Below, piece after piece: positions 29,121-38,020 of a stretch of 64,000 nt of DNA. The DNA is from Anthoceros angustus (taxonomy: Eukaryota; Streptophyta; Anthocerotopsida; Anthocerotales; Anthocerotaceae), in NCBI GenBank assembly GCA_010909165.1, contig VJWM01000220.1, positions 1-64,000 of the forward strand. Reading direction: 5' to 3'. The notes below the pieces were generated by a model. It had not been told where the DNA came from, did not search any database, and saw only the letters and a list, made by a program, of their open reading frames with translations. The translations under genes were made by a program, and so were the position numbers. Position 1 is the first letter of the stretch. The number at the start of each line of letters is the position of its first letter.

Positions 29121-29622
29121 TTGACATTAGGTGATTACGGTTGCTCGGGTTGGATCGACATCCTCGAGTTGAACACAATCTCATTCCGGTCGTGATTCTT
29201 GCTCGAAAGAAGATTCTTAAGACCAGCACATGGTGTACATCCTTGATTGTACCTTTGGATGGTCCTCCAGGGAGTTGAACTTTAATCACACCTCTTCCTT
29301 TGATCTCGTGTGACCTATTGTCTCCAAGCGCCACTTTATGCCCCGCCGGCATTTCTTCATAGCTTGAGAACCAAGGCCGATTGTAGGTGAAGTGTTGAGA
29401 TGCTCCAGAGTCGAGGTACAAACTCTCATCCTTCTTTGATGGGAGTTGTCGTACTCTTTCTACGGTTGAGACAGCGAAAAGATGTTCTTCCTTCTCACTC
29501 ACTTGATTGGCTTGTGACTCCTTTCCCTTCTTCTTCAAGTCAGCCAACCTTGTCCTACAATCCTTGGCATAGTGATTAGGCTTTTGCAATAATGGCAAGT
29601 ACCCCACACCTTTTCTTCGCAC
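29116..29622 (-). pseudogene. Cop4 gag end (zinc knuckle) and protease
   Basis: 168 codons open. The start is in the zinc knuckle (K-P-N-H-Y-A-K-D-C; its first two Cys are in the neighbouring frame as C-H-Y-C). Then a charged linker and the protease Y-L-D-S-G-A-S-Q-H-F, with D-S-G at about 29404-29412. The protease core continues through V-A-L-G-D-N and V-H-H-V-L. One frameshift separates it from gag. Confidence 0.85.
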
Positions 29623-30283
29623 CTTTTCTCCTTGATCCTTCTTGAGTTGGCTTGTGAAGTCTTCCCACGTGTTGTTCCCTTCTTTGAGAAGAGCACCGAG
29701 TCTCCATTCTCTTCTTTCTTGAAGGAATTCTCCAGCTCCTCTTGTAGGAGCAACCCAACCACCTCATCCAACGTTGGTGGTTGGTCGCTTGGACGCATCG
29801 CTACCGACGTTCTAAAGGCCAACACAAATTGCTTGTATGCGGATGGTAAGCTACTCAGCAACACCACGATAACCTTTCTTCAAGGTTTGACGTCCGCCGC
29901 CTTCATTTGATCCACCAAGTTCTTCAACTTGTTGACGTGTTGTTGAATGGTGTCACCCTCGACCATCTTGAAGTTGGCGAATTGTTGCTCCAACAACATC
30001 TCATTCACCAAGCTCTTCTTCTCATACGTGTTGCAGAGGGTCGTCCACGCCGCTTTTGATGTTGCACACTCACTCAATTGAGAGAGTATGTCATCGGACA
30101 CATTGAGGAGAATCGCCGCCGTCCATCTTTCTCGGTGTCCACTTGGTGGGTGTTTCTCGAGGCCATTGTCGACAAACTTCCATAGTCCTCGATCGATGAG
30201 AAGCATCTTCAACTTCCACAATGTGAAGTTTGTGCCTCCAAACTTCTCCACTAGACGTGTCTCCATGCTTGTTGACGCCATGC
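29535..30283 (-). pseudogene. gag: Cop4 gag
   Basis: Starts MASTSMETRLVEKF near 30282; landmarks F-G-G-T-N-F-T-L-W-K-L-K, L-N-V-S-D-D-I-L-S-Q-L, A-W-T-T-L-C-N-T-Y-E-K-K-S and M-V-E-G-D-T-I-Q-Q-H-V follow in one frame to about 29880, as in UBN2-type copia gag. The next frame (29535-29867) continues with L-L-S-S-L-P-S-A-Y and D-E-V-V-G-L-L-L-Q-E-E. Only one break is needed to join them. Confidence 0.88.
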
Positions 30284-30460
30284 CTAGTTTCCCTACAATT
30301 GATCTTGAAGACCAAAGCACCTCACTCACATGCACTACAAGATTAGTATCAAGACCTTTCCAATTGCACACAAGTTCTCACAAGCTCTAGGCTAAGAACT
30401 ATGCAATAGGACTTGACTCAAGTAACAATGCAAGGGGCATTCTATAAGGCTCTTGAACAT

Positions 30461-30474
30461 GGCTCTATTACCAT
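30461..30474 (-). other. Cop4 primer-binding site
   Basis: On the minus strand ATGGTAATAGAGCC lies next to the 5' LTR. It is TGGTATCAGAGCC with TC-to-AT changes, still pairing with most of the initiator tRNA-Met 3' end. The preceding 100 bp (30374-30460) are 5' leader. Confidence 0.65.
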
Positions 30475-30846
30475 AAAGGAAAAGAGCTTAGCGTTTATAG
30501 AGAGGGAACACAACACTCCCATACAATATGGGTTATATGCACTAGGCACACTAGAAACTAGCACACAAGCACACAAGAACACTTGCATACACCACACCTT
30601 ACAAGTAGGTGGGCTTGGCCTTATATAGTCCTAGCCTTGGATCCTACTGGTCACTTGACCTTGAATCCTATTGGTTACTTGACCTTGCCCTTTACTTTTG
30701 GACTTTCTAGAAGATACTTTCTAGAAGATACTTTCTAGAAGATGCATGACTTTCAAGTATGTTATTTTTAGGGCACTCTTCATAACCTGCTTTTAGGGCA
30801 CTCTTCATAACATATTTTGATATGTTGTAATAAATCACTTCTAACA
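30475..30846 (-). repeat. Cop4 5' LTR
   Basis: 372 bp; matches 25965-26334 with only a few differences seen by eye (for example a ttttta/tttta run difference and agaaacta/agatacta). The right end aaca joins the target duplication TGTTCA. Confidence 0.9.
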
Positions 30847-30852
30847 TGTTCA

Positions 30853-31195
30853 ACTCGTAATGCGCATCTAACCAGCTTCCACATTTAGTATACATGTCAA
30901 TACCAACAAACAAGCAACAAAAAAAGTGTTACCAACAGACACATTTGAATCGAAGTACTCACAAGCAGCTTCGACGTTGACCCTCTTTCGCTTTTCCAGA
31001 CAGGTTACTTTGATGTCCTGCCCATCCACGACCTCAGATTACTCCTGATAGGCAGGATGTTCGCAGGGCTAAATGTTGGCAGCTTAATGCATAAATGCCA
31101 TCATCTGGACACGTATCTTGTCGACGACCGCCTCTTCCATTGAGTGGTGGGCAACAGACCCTAAAGCTTCGATGCTGGAATGGGAGTACAAGAGG
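30853..31195 (-). pseudogene. PPR scrap and duplicated host sequence
   Basis: The minus-strand stretch 30850-30910 reads V-G-I-D-M-Y-T-K-C-G-S-W-L-D-A-H, a PPR half-repeat. The whole segment 30855-31080 matches 35503-35632 and 36216-36430 in direct orientation. No longer gene is preserved. Confidence 0.55.
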
Positions 31196-31450
31196 TGAAG
31201 CATGGTGAGTACAAGCAATCACAAAACCTACCTTTCTCGAATCTCAGCAAGAACTGACATCATCAGCAGGCACAAGAGTGGCAACTTTACTGGCTTTGCA
31301 CATTCTAGTCAAGCTCGTAGCTAGAATTATTGGAATGTAAGCAAACTCATTGCCTTTGTTCATAGCTCCCTTATCAATCAGCTCCTAGTATGGCTAGAGA
31401 GAAGCAGCAAGCCTATACAGGACAAGGTGAAAAATTCTTCTCTCCTCGCT
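31196..31450. repeat. Left inverted flank of the R2/R3 pair
   Basis: About 250 bp that recur in reverse complement at 34085-34396, beyond R3. Matching words include gcaatcacaaaacctacctt, gcacaagagtggcaac, ggctttgcacattctagtc and gacaaggtgaaaa. It corresponds to the 3' flank of the minus-strand gene R2. Confidence 0.8.
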
Positions 31451-31594
31451 GATTAGCTCTTAACTTGCTTGTGCAGATTTGTCGCTGGCAGAGTTTTCGC
31501 AAGTTGCAACACAGCCAGTCCCAGACTCAGACTGGGAGAATTGGGACAGCACAAGTTGCCCTAACACATAGATTAGGATCCGGTGGCACTACTA
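31451..31594. other. R2 3' untranslated stretch
   Basis: Sequence between the R2 stop and the inverted flank. It includes gagaattgggacagca, matching the same position after R1- (22349-22365) and R7- (62222-62240). Probably the 3' untranslated region. Confidence 0.5.
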
Positions 31595-32755
31595 CTATGA
31601 CACGAACACTGCCATTGATCCGGTGATGGGGACTCTGCAAGTAGGGCAAGGAATGGCCCGGTCCAGGGCCCGCTTCATACACGACTTGCACAACAGGAAA
31701 TGAAAGCAAGGTAAGACGATGCTGTGCCTGGGCTCCACATAGCAGACCTTGCACATACTCTTCTCCCGCTCTGCCTCCAGATCCTGACGCAGCGTGTCCC
31801 TCTCGGACTCAAGTTCCACAATCTGATTCCGATGCGTATTCCTACGGGTCAGCGCATCCCTTCGCGCAAAGGCTATACCCTTTCGCAGCTCGGCGTTCTC
31901 GTCCTCCAGCCTCCGCCGCTCAGCAGCGACATGTACAGCGGCATCCCTTGCCTCTCTTCTTCCTCACCTTCTCCTTCTCCTCCTCCAAAATCTGTGGCAA
32001 GCTCATGCCGGCGGACGCGCGTACAGCAAACCCCTCCATCTTCAGCGACATCCCTTTTACCCAGTCACTGCATTGCCTGTCCTCGAGCGCTTCCCCGCCA
32101 CATGCGACGCCGCCTGCATACAGGCACGCACCCGTGGACCCCGGCCCATCGTCTAGATTCCCCAATTCTGCACAAGACAAGTTACACAATGGCAATTTGT
32201 CTCTCCTCCGAAGTCGGAGTCGGTTTTGCATAAGGATCTCTAAACCTGGAGCCTCAGCTCTCTGCTCCTGACTGCGCTCCCGCTCTCTGCGCTCGTTTTG
32301 GATCACGTCGATCTTGCTGATGGCCTGCTTCTTCCTCCATGCGGCATTCGCGAGCACGGCTACCGAATCGTTTCTGGTTTGCCTGACCAATGCCGACAAC
32401 TTCAATATCGCGGACGCACACCACAAAAGCCTTCCTGCTCCTGGAGCCTCTCCTCCAGCTCCTTGTCGGACACCTGCCTCAGGTCCGCAGCCAGCATAGC
32501 CTCCTCCTTAGCCTGCGTGTTCTCCTCCGGATCCTCAGCCAACCTAGCCACCTCCTCAGCCTGTCTAGCCTCCTCATCAGCCAGCCAAGCCTGGTACTCA
32601 GCGCGCCTACCCTCCTCCTCAGCCAGCCTAGCCGCCCTCGGAGCCTTCTCAACTACCTTGGGTAGCCTAGCCTGCAGCTTGTTCATAGCTAGCTCGGCCT
32701 CTGCGCATGCCTCAGCCGCCATAGCTGGCCTGGACACTTCCACACGTCCCGCCAT
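31595..32755 (-). CDS. R2: coiled-coil/RING-finger protein (frame broken in the middle)
   Basis: Starts MAGRVEVSRPAM at 32755 with a long Ala/Glu-rich coiled coil, and carries the family motif L-A-A-D-L-R-Q-V-S-D-K-E-L-E-E-R-L at about 32425-32480. A second frame (to 31920) has I-D-V-I-Q-N-E-R-R-E-R-E. The last 108 codons are intact: a Leu/Glu/Arg coiled coil, then C-K-V-C, C-F-H-F-L-L-C-K-S-C and C-P-T-C-R-V-P-I-T-G, an unbroken C3HC4 RING ending at the TAG at 31595. The RING resembles the RING-HC at the C-terminus of plant kinesin-7 proteins. Inferred cytosolic E3 ubiquitin ligase. Divergent from R3, about 320 bp apart. Confidence 0.7.
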
Positions 32756-33075
32756 TCTTCGCTACCAGCTTGCAGACCCAAGTGCGTTCACGCTCCCTTG
32801 CATGCAGAGGTGGAAGAGAACTTGGTTGGATGAGAATGACTTTGAGACACACATGGGAGCGTATTTATAATAAGAGCAAGCGTTGCTATACCCTAAAGCA
32901 AGGGCAGGGTACCGAGGCATCGTCCCACGCTGGCGGCTGGCCTTGATGATCGAATATCGAATATAAAATATCCAACCGGAACGGAGTATGCCATACAAAC
33001 CAGCTCACGGCATGGCTTGGTTTATACTAGCGTGAAAGGTGAGGATACTGGGCTTTGCATCGTGGCTGCCAAGGA
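32756..33075. promoter_or_regulatory. Shared divergent promoter region of R2 and R3
   Basis: 320 bp between the start codons of two head-to-head family members, a natural bidirectional promoter candidate. On both sides the 40 bp next to the ATG resemble the family leader (gggctttgca...aaggaATGGCGG for R3; gggtctgcaa...aagaATGGCGG for R2). Between them the sequence is not obviously palindromic. A TATA-like tataaaata is at 32963-32971 (minus-strand sense tattttata). Confidence 0.45.
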
Positions 33076-33981
33076 ATGGCGGGTGAGAAGGAGGGTAACC
33101 TGGCTGACGATCTGATGCTGCTGAGCGACGACGAGCTGGAGGAGGAGTTCGAGGAGTAAAGTTGTGCGGCACTGTGAGACGAATTCTCAACAGGCCACGC
33201 ACAGGCTGCAACTGATCCGCAACGAACGGACAAAGCGTGACGACAGGCGGAGGAACCTGGCTGCGTCCCTTGAGCTCTTGTCCTACGAGGAGCTGCTGGA
33301 AAGCCTGAGGAGGAAAGAAGTTCTGCTTGACGCGAAGACAGAACTTCTGCTTTGCGCGGAGGAAGAAGTGACAAGCTGTGTCAGAAACGAACCCAAAAGG
33401 GTGCAAACAAACACAAAGCGTTGTACACACTGACCAAGAACCAACAGCAGACCAATCTCCGAGTCATCCGCACCGAGCGCAGGGAGCATGAGCTTATTAG
33501 AGAGCGTGAAGGGATTGAGCGTCCAGAAGGCTCTGGAACGCGGGCGGGACCCACGGAAGTGGAGGAGGGAAAGAGAGAGAGCAGCCAAGCGGCGGAGGAT
33601 GACGGAGGACATGGAGGCAACGGATCCGGATGCGGGTTTCGCTGCCGAGCTGCAGAGATTGGAGGAGGAGAAGGAGGCCTGGGATGCGGTGAGGGCGACA
33701 AGGGATTTGGCTGTCTGTACCAAACTGTGGAGGCTGCTGGAGGAGAACTCTTGGTTGCGGGCAGCTGTCGCCTTCCTTGAGTCGGACAGGAACGAGATGC
33801 GTGAGTACCTGGAGGAAGAGCAGGAGAAGATTATGTGCACGATCTGCTGGGAGCAGGCCAGGACACCGTCATCGTACCTTGCCGTCATTTCCTGTATTGC
33901 AACTCCTGCACGCAGCAGATGGGTGATTGCCCTGTTTGCAGAGTCCTGATCACCGGAACAATGGTCTCGTCTGTGCGCTAA
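33076..33981 (+). CDS. R3: coiled-coil/RING-finger protein (best-preserved plus-strand copy)
   Basis: Starts MAGEKEGNLADDLML at 33076, with the motif L-L-S-D-D-E-L-E-E-E-F, ending at a stop or donor (gagga|gtaaag) at 33155. The next piece reads L-Q-L-I-R-N-E-R-T-K-R and again L-A-A-S-L-E-L-L-S-Y-E-E-L-L-E-S-L, so the motif occurs twice. A third piece repeats L-R-V-I-R-T-E-R-R-E-H. Then a Glu/Arg coiled coil (33488-33830) and M-C-T-I-C-W-E-Q-A-R. A one-base loss near 33870 shifts the remainder, which in the next frame reads C-R-H-F-L-Y-C-N-S-C and C-P-V-C-R-V-L-I-T-G to a TAA at 33979. RING type C3HC4. Function inferred as for R2. Confidence 0.68.
33836..33970 (+). other. R3 RING domain, one frameshift
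   Basis: The zinc ligands C-x2-C, then C-x-H-x3-C-x2-C and C-x2-C are all encoded, but the first pair is in a different frame from the rest. A single extra base after the codons for Gln-Ala-Arg would restore continuity. All eight ligands are thus present in the DNA, so the break is recent or an error. Confidence 0.7.
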
Positions 33982-34084
33982 TAGTGCTGCTGCTGCTGTT
34001 CCAATTTCCAATTTGGGCCAGGAAAGAAGAGGCAAGCGACAAGAGTGGACACGCGAGGGAGCATGCAACAAACGGGAGAAATTA
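33982..34084. other. R3 3' untranslated stretch
   Basis: Follows the TAA. Contains tgctgctgctgttccaatt and the words ttccaatttgggcca, resembling the position after R1- and R7-. No gene. Confidence 0.4.
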
Positions 34085-34396
34085 AAAGAAAAGAAAATTT
34101 CACCTTGTCCTCTATAGCTGCCTGTTGCTCCTTCCAGCTAGTCTTGGTACATACTGGTTTTTAGTACAGAGGAAAGCTGGTTGATCAAGGTAGCTATGAA
34201 CAAAGGTAGACAGGTTTGCTGACATTGGCCTTCTGTCCAGACGTGTCTGTGGACTTGAATACTTGTTTCTAGCTACGAGCTTGACTAGAATGTGCAAAGC
34301 CAGTAAAGTTGCCACCTTGTGCCTGCTGATAATGTCAGTTCTTGCTGAGATTCGGAAAGGTAGGTTTTGTGATTGCTGGCACTCACCATGCTTCAC
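34085..34396. repeat. Right inverted flank of the R2/R3 pair
   Basis: Reverse complement of 31196-31450. It contains ggttgatcaaggtagc at about 34171-34190, the uninterrupted form of the site where Cop1-B inserted (46230/48771). The flank also recurs after R1+ and R7. Confidence 0.8.
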
Positions 34397-34413
34397 CTCT
34401 TGCCGTACTCACT

Positions 34414-34455
34414 CTGTTGTGAATTCCACCAAGCTTGTGGTGGAATTCACAACAG
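34414..34455. repeat. Perfect 17-bp hairpin with HindIII loop
   Basis: Arms CTGTTGTGAATTCCACC (34414-34430) and GGTGGAATTCACAACAG (34439-34455) with loop AAGCTTGT. Perfect complementarity over 17 bp just outside the R3 inverted flank. Could be the end of a small inverted-repeat transposon or the scar of a palindrome. Confidence 0.85.
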
Positions 34456-34923
34456 TTCCACCACACGGATATAATGGCGAAGTCGGGACCCGTCCATGGC
34501 TTCTCAGGGAGAAGGAAATTGGTACCCATTTCGATAACATGATCTTTCATGACATCAGGGTCCGGCTGCCTGTGAAAGGGAACAACATGCTCACGAAAGT
34601 CGGCGCGTGGGGAAGGGAAGTGCAATGATTTTGCAGATATAACCCATAGTGTTTTTCCAAAAGTAAAGGCAGGGTATAACAAATTTTTTCTCACCTTCGG
34701 CAGCAGCTGGAAGGGGTGAGCGCCCTTCTATGACCCAAGCGGGGGCTAGTGGGGATCTGTGGACTCGGGCGATCTGCCGGCTCGGGTTGAACGTGTTGTG
34801 TCCGTGATGTGTCCGATCCAAGTCGGGAGTTGGGTGACAGACCTCTCCGAAGGGATGAGGTCTGGCGCTCGTTAGAGTGGGGGGACTGCGTGAGGCGGGC
34901 AACCGAGCAGCGACAACCCTCCC
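34456..34923. other. Unassigned sequence
   Basis: A plus-strand frame runs to 34628 and a minus-strand frame covers 34383-34694; neither shows a domain I recognise. 34700-34920 is GC-rich and without a supported gene. Confidence 0.3.
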
Positions 34924-35632
34924 CTCTCGGCAGTGGAGGGATAACATAGCATGACGACATCCCGATCAACCTTCCGACCGACAACCTGTGGACCTCCCCA
35001 CCCACCGTCACTTTTATGGCAACCCCACTCACTTTTATGGCAACCGCGGTACGGTTATCTATCTGGGTGAGATGCAAATGGCCTTTGTTTGCATGTTGGT
35101 AGCACCTGTGGCATTTTCACGCGTTAGTTTCAGGAAGTAATCAGCTGCCATCCGTATCATGCAGAAGGGGTTTGAGAAATTCTCCATTGTGGCCTTTACC
35201 TGAAGAAATTCTCAAAGGTGGTGGCCTTAACCCTGAACTCTTTGCCAGGCCTGATGCTTACATGCATGCTGAATGTGGGAGCAGGGTGGCCCAGCATTTG
35301 ATAAATTACACGGCTCACTCCTAAAAATCAGCATGTCTCGTACAGACAAGGGAGGGATGCCCGTGTGTTGTTCTTTCCTCGCTTCGCACAGGTCCGTGAA
35401 ATCGAACAGATCAAACGAGAATAAAACACACATACAAAACAACATCGTGATTTAGCAGAAACTGCTAAGAGCGCCTCCAGTGCGGTGAGACAGGGTGTTC
35501 GGCTAATGCGCATCAACCCAGCTTCCACATCTAGTATACATGTCAATACCAACAAACAAGCAACAACAAAAGTGTTACCAGCAGACACATTTGAATCGGA
35601 GCACGCACAAGCAGCTTCGACGTTGACCCTCC
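34924..35632. repeat. Tandem duplication, unit 1 (709 bp)
   Basis: From ctctcggcagtggaggg to ...cgttgaccctcc. Repeated directly at 35633-36344. Contains two PPR half-repeats (plus-strand A-Y-M-H-A-E-C-G-S at about 35258, minus-strand V-G-I-D-M-Y-T-R-C-G-S-W-V-D-A-H at about 35510-35560). Confidence 0.92.
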
Positions 35633-36344
35633 CTCTCGGCAGTGGAGGGATAACATAGCATGACGACATCCCGATCAACCTTCCGACCGACAACCCGTGG
35701 ACCTCTCCCCACCCACCGTCACTTTTATGGCAACCCCACCGTCACTTTTATGGCAACCGCGGTACGGTTATCTATCTGGGTGAGATGCAAATGGCCTTTG
35801 TTTGCATGTTGGTAGCACCCGTGGCATTTTCACGCGTTAGTTTCAGGAAGTAATCAGCTGCCATCCGTATCATGCAGAAGGGGTTTGAGAAATTCTCCAT
35901 TGTGGCCTTTACCTGAAGAAATTCTCAAAGGTGGTGGCCTTAACCCTGAACTCTTTGCCAGGCCTGATGCTTACATGCATGCTGAATGTGGGAGCAGGGT
36001 GGCCCAGCATTTGATAAATTACACGGCTCACTCCTAAAAATCAGCATGTCTCGTACAGACAAGGAGGGATGCCCGTGTGTTGTTCTTTCCTCGCTTCGCA
36101 CAGGTCCGTGAAATCGAACAGATCAAACGAGAATAAAACACACATACAAAACAACATCGTGATTTAGCAGAAACTGCTAAGAGCGCCTCCAGTGCGGTGA
36201 GACAGGGTGTTCGGCTAATGCGCATCAACCCAGCTTCCACATCTAGTATACATGTCAATACCAACAAACAAGCAACAACAAAAGTGTTACCAGCAGACAC
36301 ATTTGAATCGGAGCACGCACAAGCAGCTTCGACGTTGACCCTCC
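35633..36344. repeat. Tandem duplication, unit 2 (712 bp)
   Basis: Nearly identical to unit 1; differences seen are cctgtgg/cccgtgg (CTG versus CCG), a ctccccacccacc extension and a missing G near 36061. The junction shares accctcc with both ends. The unit continues into sequence shared with 30950-31080. Confidence 0.92.
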
Positions 36345-36436
36345 TTCCCTTTTGCACACATGTTACTTTGATGTCCTGCCCGTCCACGACCTCAGATTAC
36401 TCCTGATGGGCAGGATGTTGGCAGGGCTAAATGTTG

Positions 36437-37110
36437 CATACATGTGAGCAAGAGTCCAGGGAAACAATTCAGGCTGAAGGCCACATTAGAGACTTTGTGA
36501 ATTTCTCGGGACATACGTGTCGACCAGATAGTTACCAATAACATTAAAACGTGGTGCTGCCAGCAACTGGCAACACTTCCTCCTCGAAAATCGAATGATT
36601 CCCGAAACAAATGAAGCAGTAAACCCATCACTAACTCAGTTCACAACAGACCAGGGCAAAACGCTGAACAGGAAAGAAATATCGTTACCATTCAGTAGTT
36701 GCAGGCCTGCTGCGTACAAGCAACTGCGTAGACAACCCCACTGTGACATGATTATCTTGTACAGACAGCATTGAGATCTCACCGGTACCTGAAATGAATC
36801 GGCCGCCCTAGTAAATCGCACAGTAACGACTACATCACTGTCATCGATGAAACAACCTCTCCTGGCAACTCCATCAAACCCCTGCGAGCATCCCTCAAGC
36901 TCCCACATTCTCCATCGAGCCATGACGCCCATTCACGATCCTGCACACGCCAGGCTCTGGCTTGTCCGGAGAGCTCGGATTGGAAGGTGACGCACCATGG
37001 CCCATCTGAATATCCAAAGAAACGAGCTGCCCATCAACACAACCTCCCTTGGGCAGGCTGTTTAACCACCGGACCTGCCCTTACGCTGGAAGGCAAACGA
37101 ACGCGAGCGC
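36437..37110. repeat. Right arm of the 11-kb-spaced inverted repeat
   Basis: Reverse complement of 24775-25465. It contains a minus-strand PPR scrap (F-D-G-V-A-R-R-G near 36860, frame 36636-36932). The outer edge ends near gcgttcgtttgccttcc in both arms. Confidence 0.75.
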
Positions 37111-37179
37111 GTCTCCGAGTCACATGAGCCACTCGAACCGTTAGATTCAGCACAAAGGTGACGACTACTGAATGGCAGG
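37111..37179. other. Short unassigned stretch
   Basis: Between the inverted-repeat arm and the LTR relic. Nothing is seen. Confidence 0.3.
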
Positions 37180-37495
37180 TACTAACACACAAGCACACTT
37201 GCACACACCACACCCTACACCTAGCTGGGCTTGGCCTTACATAGTACTCAGCCTTGAATTCTATTGGTCTGTTGATTTTTCATGTGCTTGAATCCATCAC
37301 TTGGCTTTACCATCTCTTGGGCTTTCTAGAAGATACATGAGTTTCTAGAAGGTATACATATTTGTAATTTTAGCGCACTCTTCATAACCTATTTTTAGGG
37401 CACTCTTCATAACCTATTTTGATATGTGGTACCAAATTATTTCTAACACTCCCACTCAACATATCAAAATTATTCCCTTAGGTCTAGTATCCCTA
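37180..37495 (-). mobile_element. Copia LTR relic related to Cop4
   Basis: About 270 bp resembling the Cop4 LTR (acacaagcacacttgcac, tttctagaaga, gggcactcttcataacc, ttctaaca at the end), followed by the internal-side ctcccactcaacatatcaaa and 30 bp more. The element's body is gone. It replaces the 3' end of relic R4. Confidence 0.75.
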
Positions 37496-38020
37496 CGCTC
37501 CTTGCGCATCGCTTGATGCTTGGCCTCAGCCTAGTTCTTGGGCGCAAAAGCCTTCCAGCCATTTGTTGACTCCAATGCCGAGAGAAGTTGTTTCTGCTCC
37601 TCGAGCCTCTCCACCAAAGAACTCGCTGGATGAGCCTTGGGCGTGAAATCCTCTCGCTGCCACGCCCGAGCGCCCTTGTAAATTAGTTGAAGCTTGTTCG
37701 TGTCCTGCTCCTTCTTCAATATGGTTCCTCCTCTCCTCTCTTGTGTAGCCAAGACCGCTAAATTGCTCTTGTTCGCCTCCTCTCCCAACGCGACAAAATT
37801 TTTTCCCCGCCTCGACCTCCCTCCTCCTCCCCGATGCTCCTTTAGCTCATCGTCACCTGTGCCTTTAATCTCCACAATGTACTTATGTTTCCATACCCAT
37901 AGAGTGTTCTCCTCCAACTCCTCGTCGAGTTCAAGTTCGCAGGCAGATTCACCTCCCCTTCACCTACTATTCCTTTGCAGCAGCGATGCAGAGCCCAAAA
38001 GTATCACGCATTCTCTTTAA
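37496..38020 (-). pseudogene. R4: coiled-coil/RING family relic
   Basis: The minus-strand frame 37531-37917 carries T-N-K-L-Q-L-I-Y-K-G-A-R-A-W and S-L-V-E-R-L-E-E-Q-K-Q-L-L. Upstream, two frames give E-V-N-L-P-A-N-L and D-E-E-L-E-E-N-T, the family N-terminus. No RING remains; the 3' side was lost where the LTR relic now lies. R6 (45109-46140, plus) has the same sequence in mirror orientation, so R4 and R6 were a divergent pair. Confidence 0.6.

Larger units (their letters stand above)
25965..30846 (-). mobile_element. Cop4: full-length Ty1/copia retrotransposon
   Basis: 4.88 kb on the minus strand, with LTRs of about 370 bp that are almost identical by eye, flanking TGTTCA duplications, and domains in copia order: gag, zinc knuckle, protease, pre-integrase, integrase, RT, RNase H. 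The LTR similarity suggests the most recent insertion of the window. The coding sequence nevertheless has numerous frameshifts and small gaps, many at CAG/CTG or CG sites, which conflicts with youth and fits assembly error. Confidence 0.92.

Noticed and set aside
31724-32233. Plus-strand frame of 169 codons over R2
   Set aside because: Antisense shadow; the minus strand carries the RING cysteines and coiled coil in frame.
33283-34071. Minus-strand frame of 262 codons, the longest of the window
   Set aside because: It is antisense to the R3 coiled coil and RING. Ser/Leu/Ala/Arg-rich composition is what the complement of a Glu/Arg-rich coding strand gives; no domain seen.
34263-34694. Overlapping plus (121 codons) and minus (103 codons) frames as a host gene
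   Set aside because: No recognisable domain in either direction; the hairpin at 34414 makes both frames symmetric in part.
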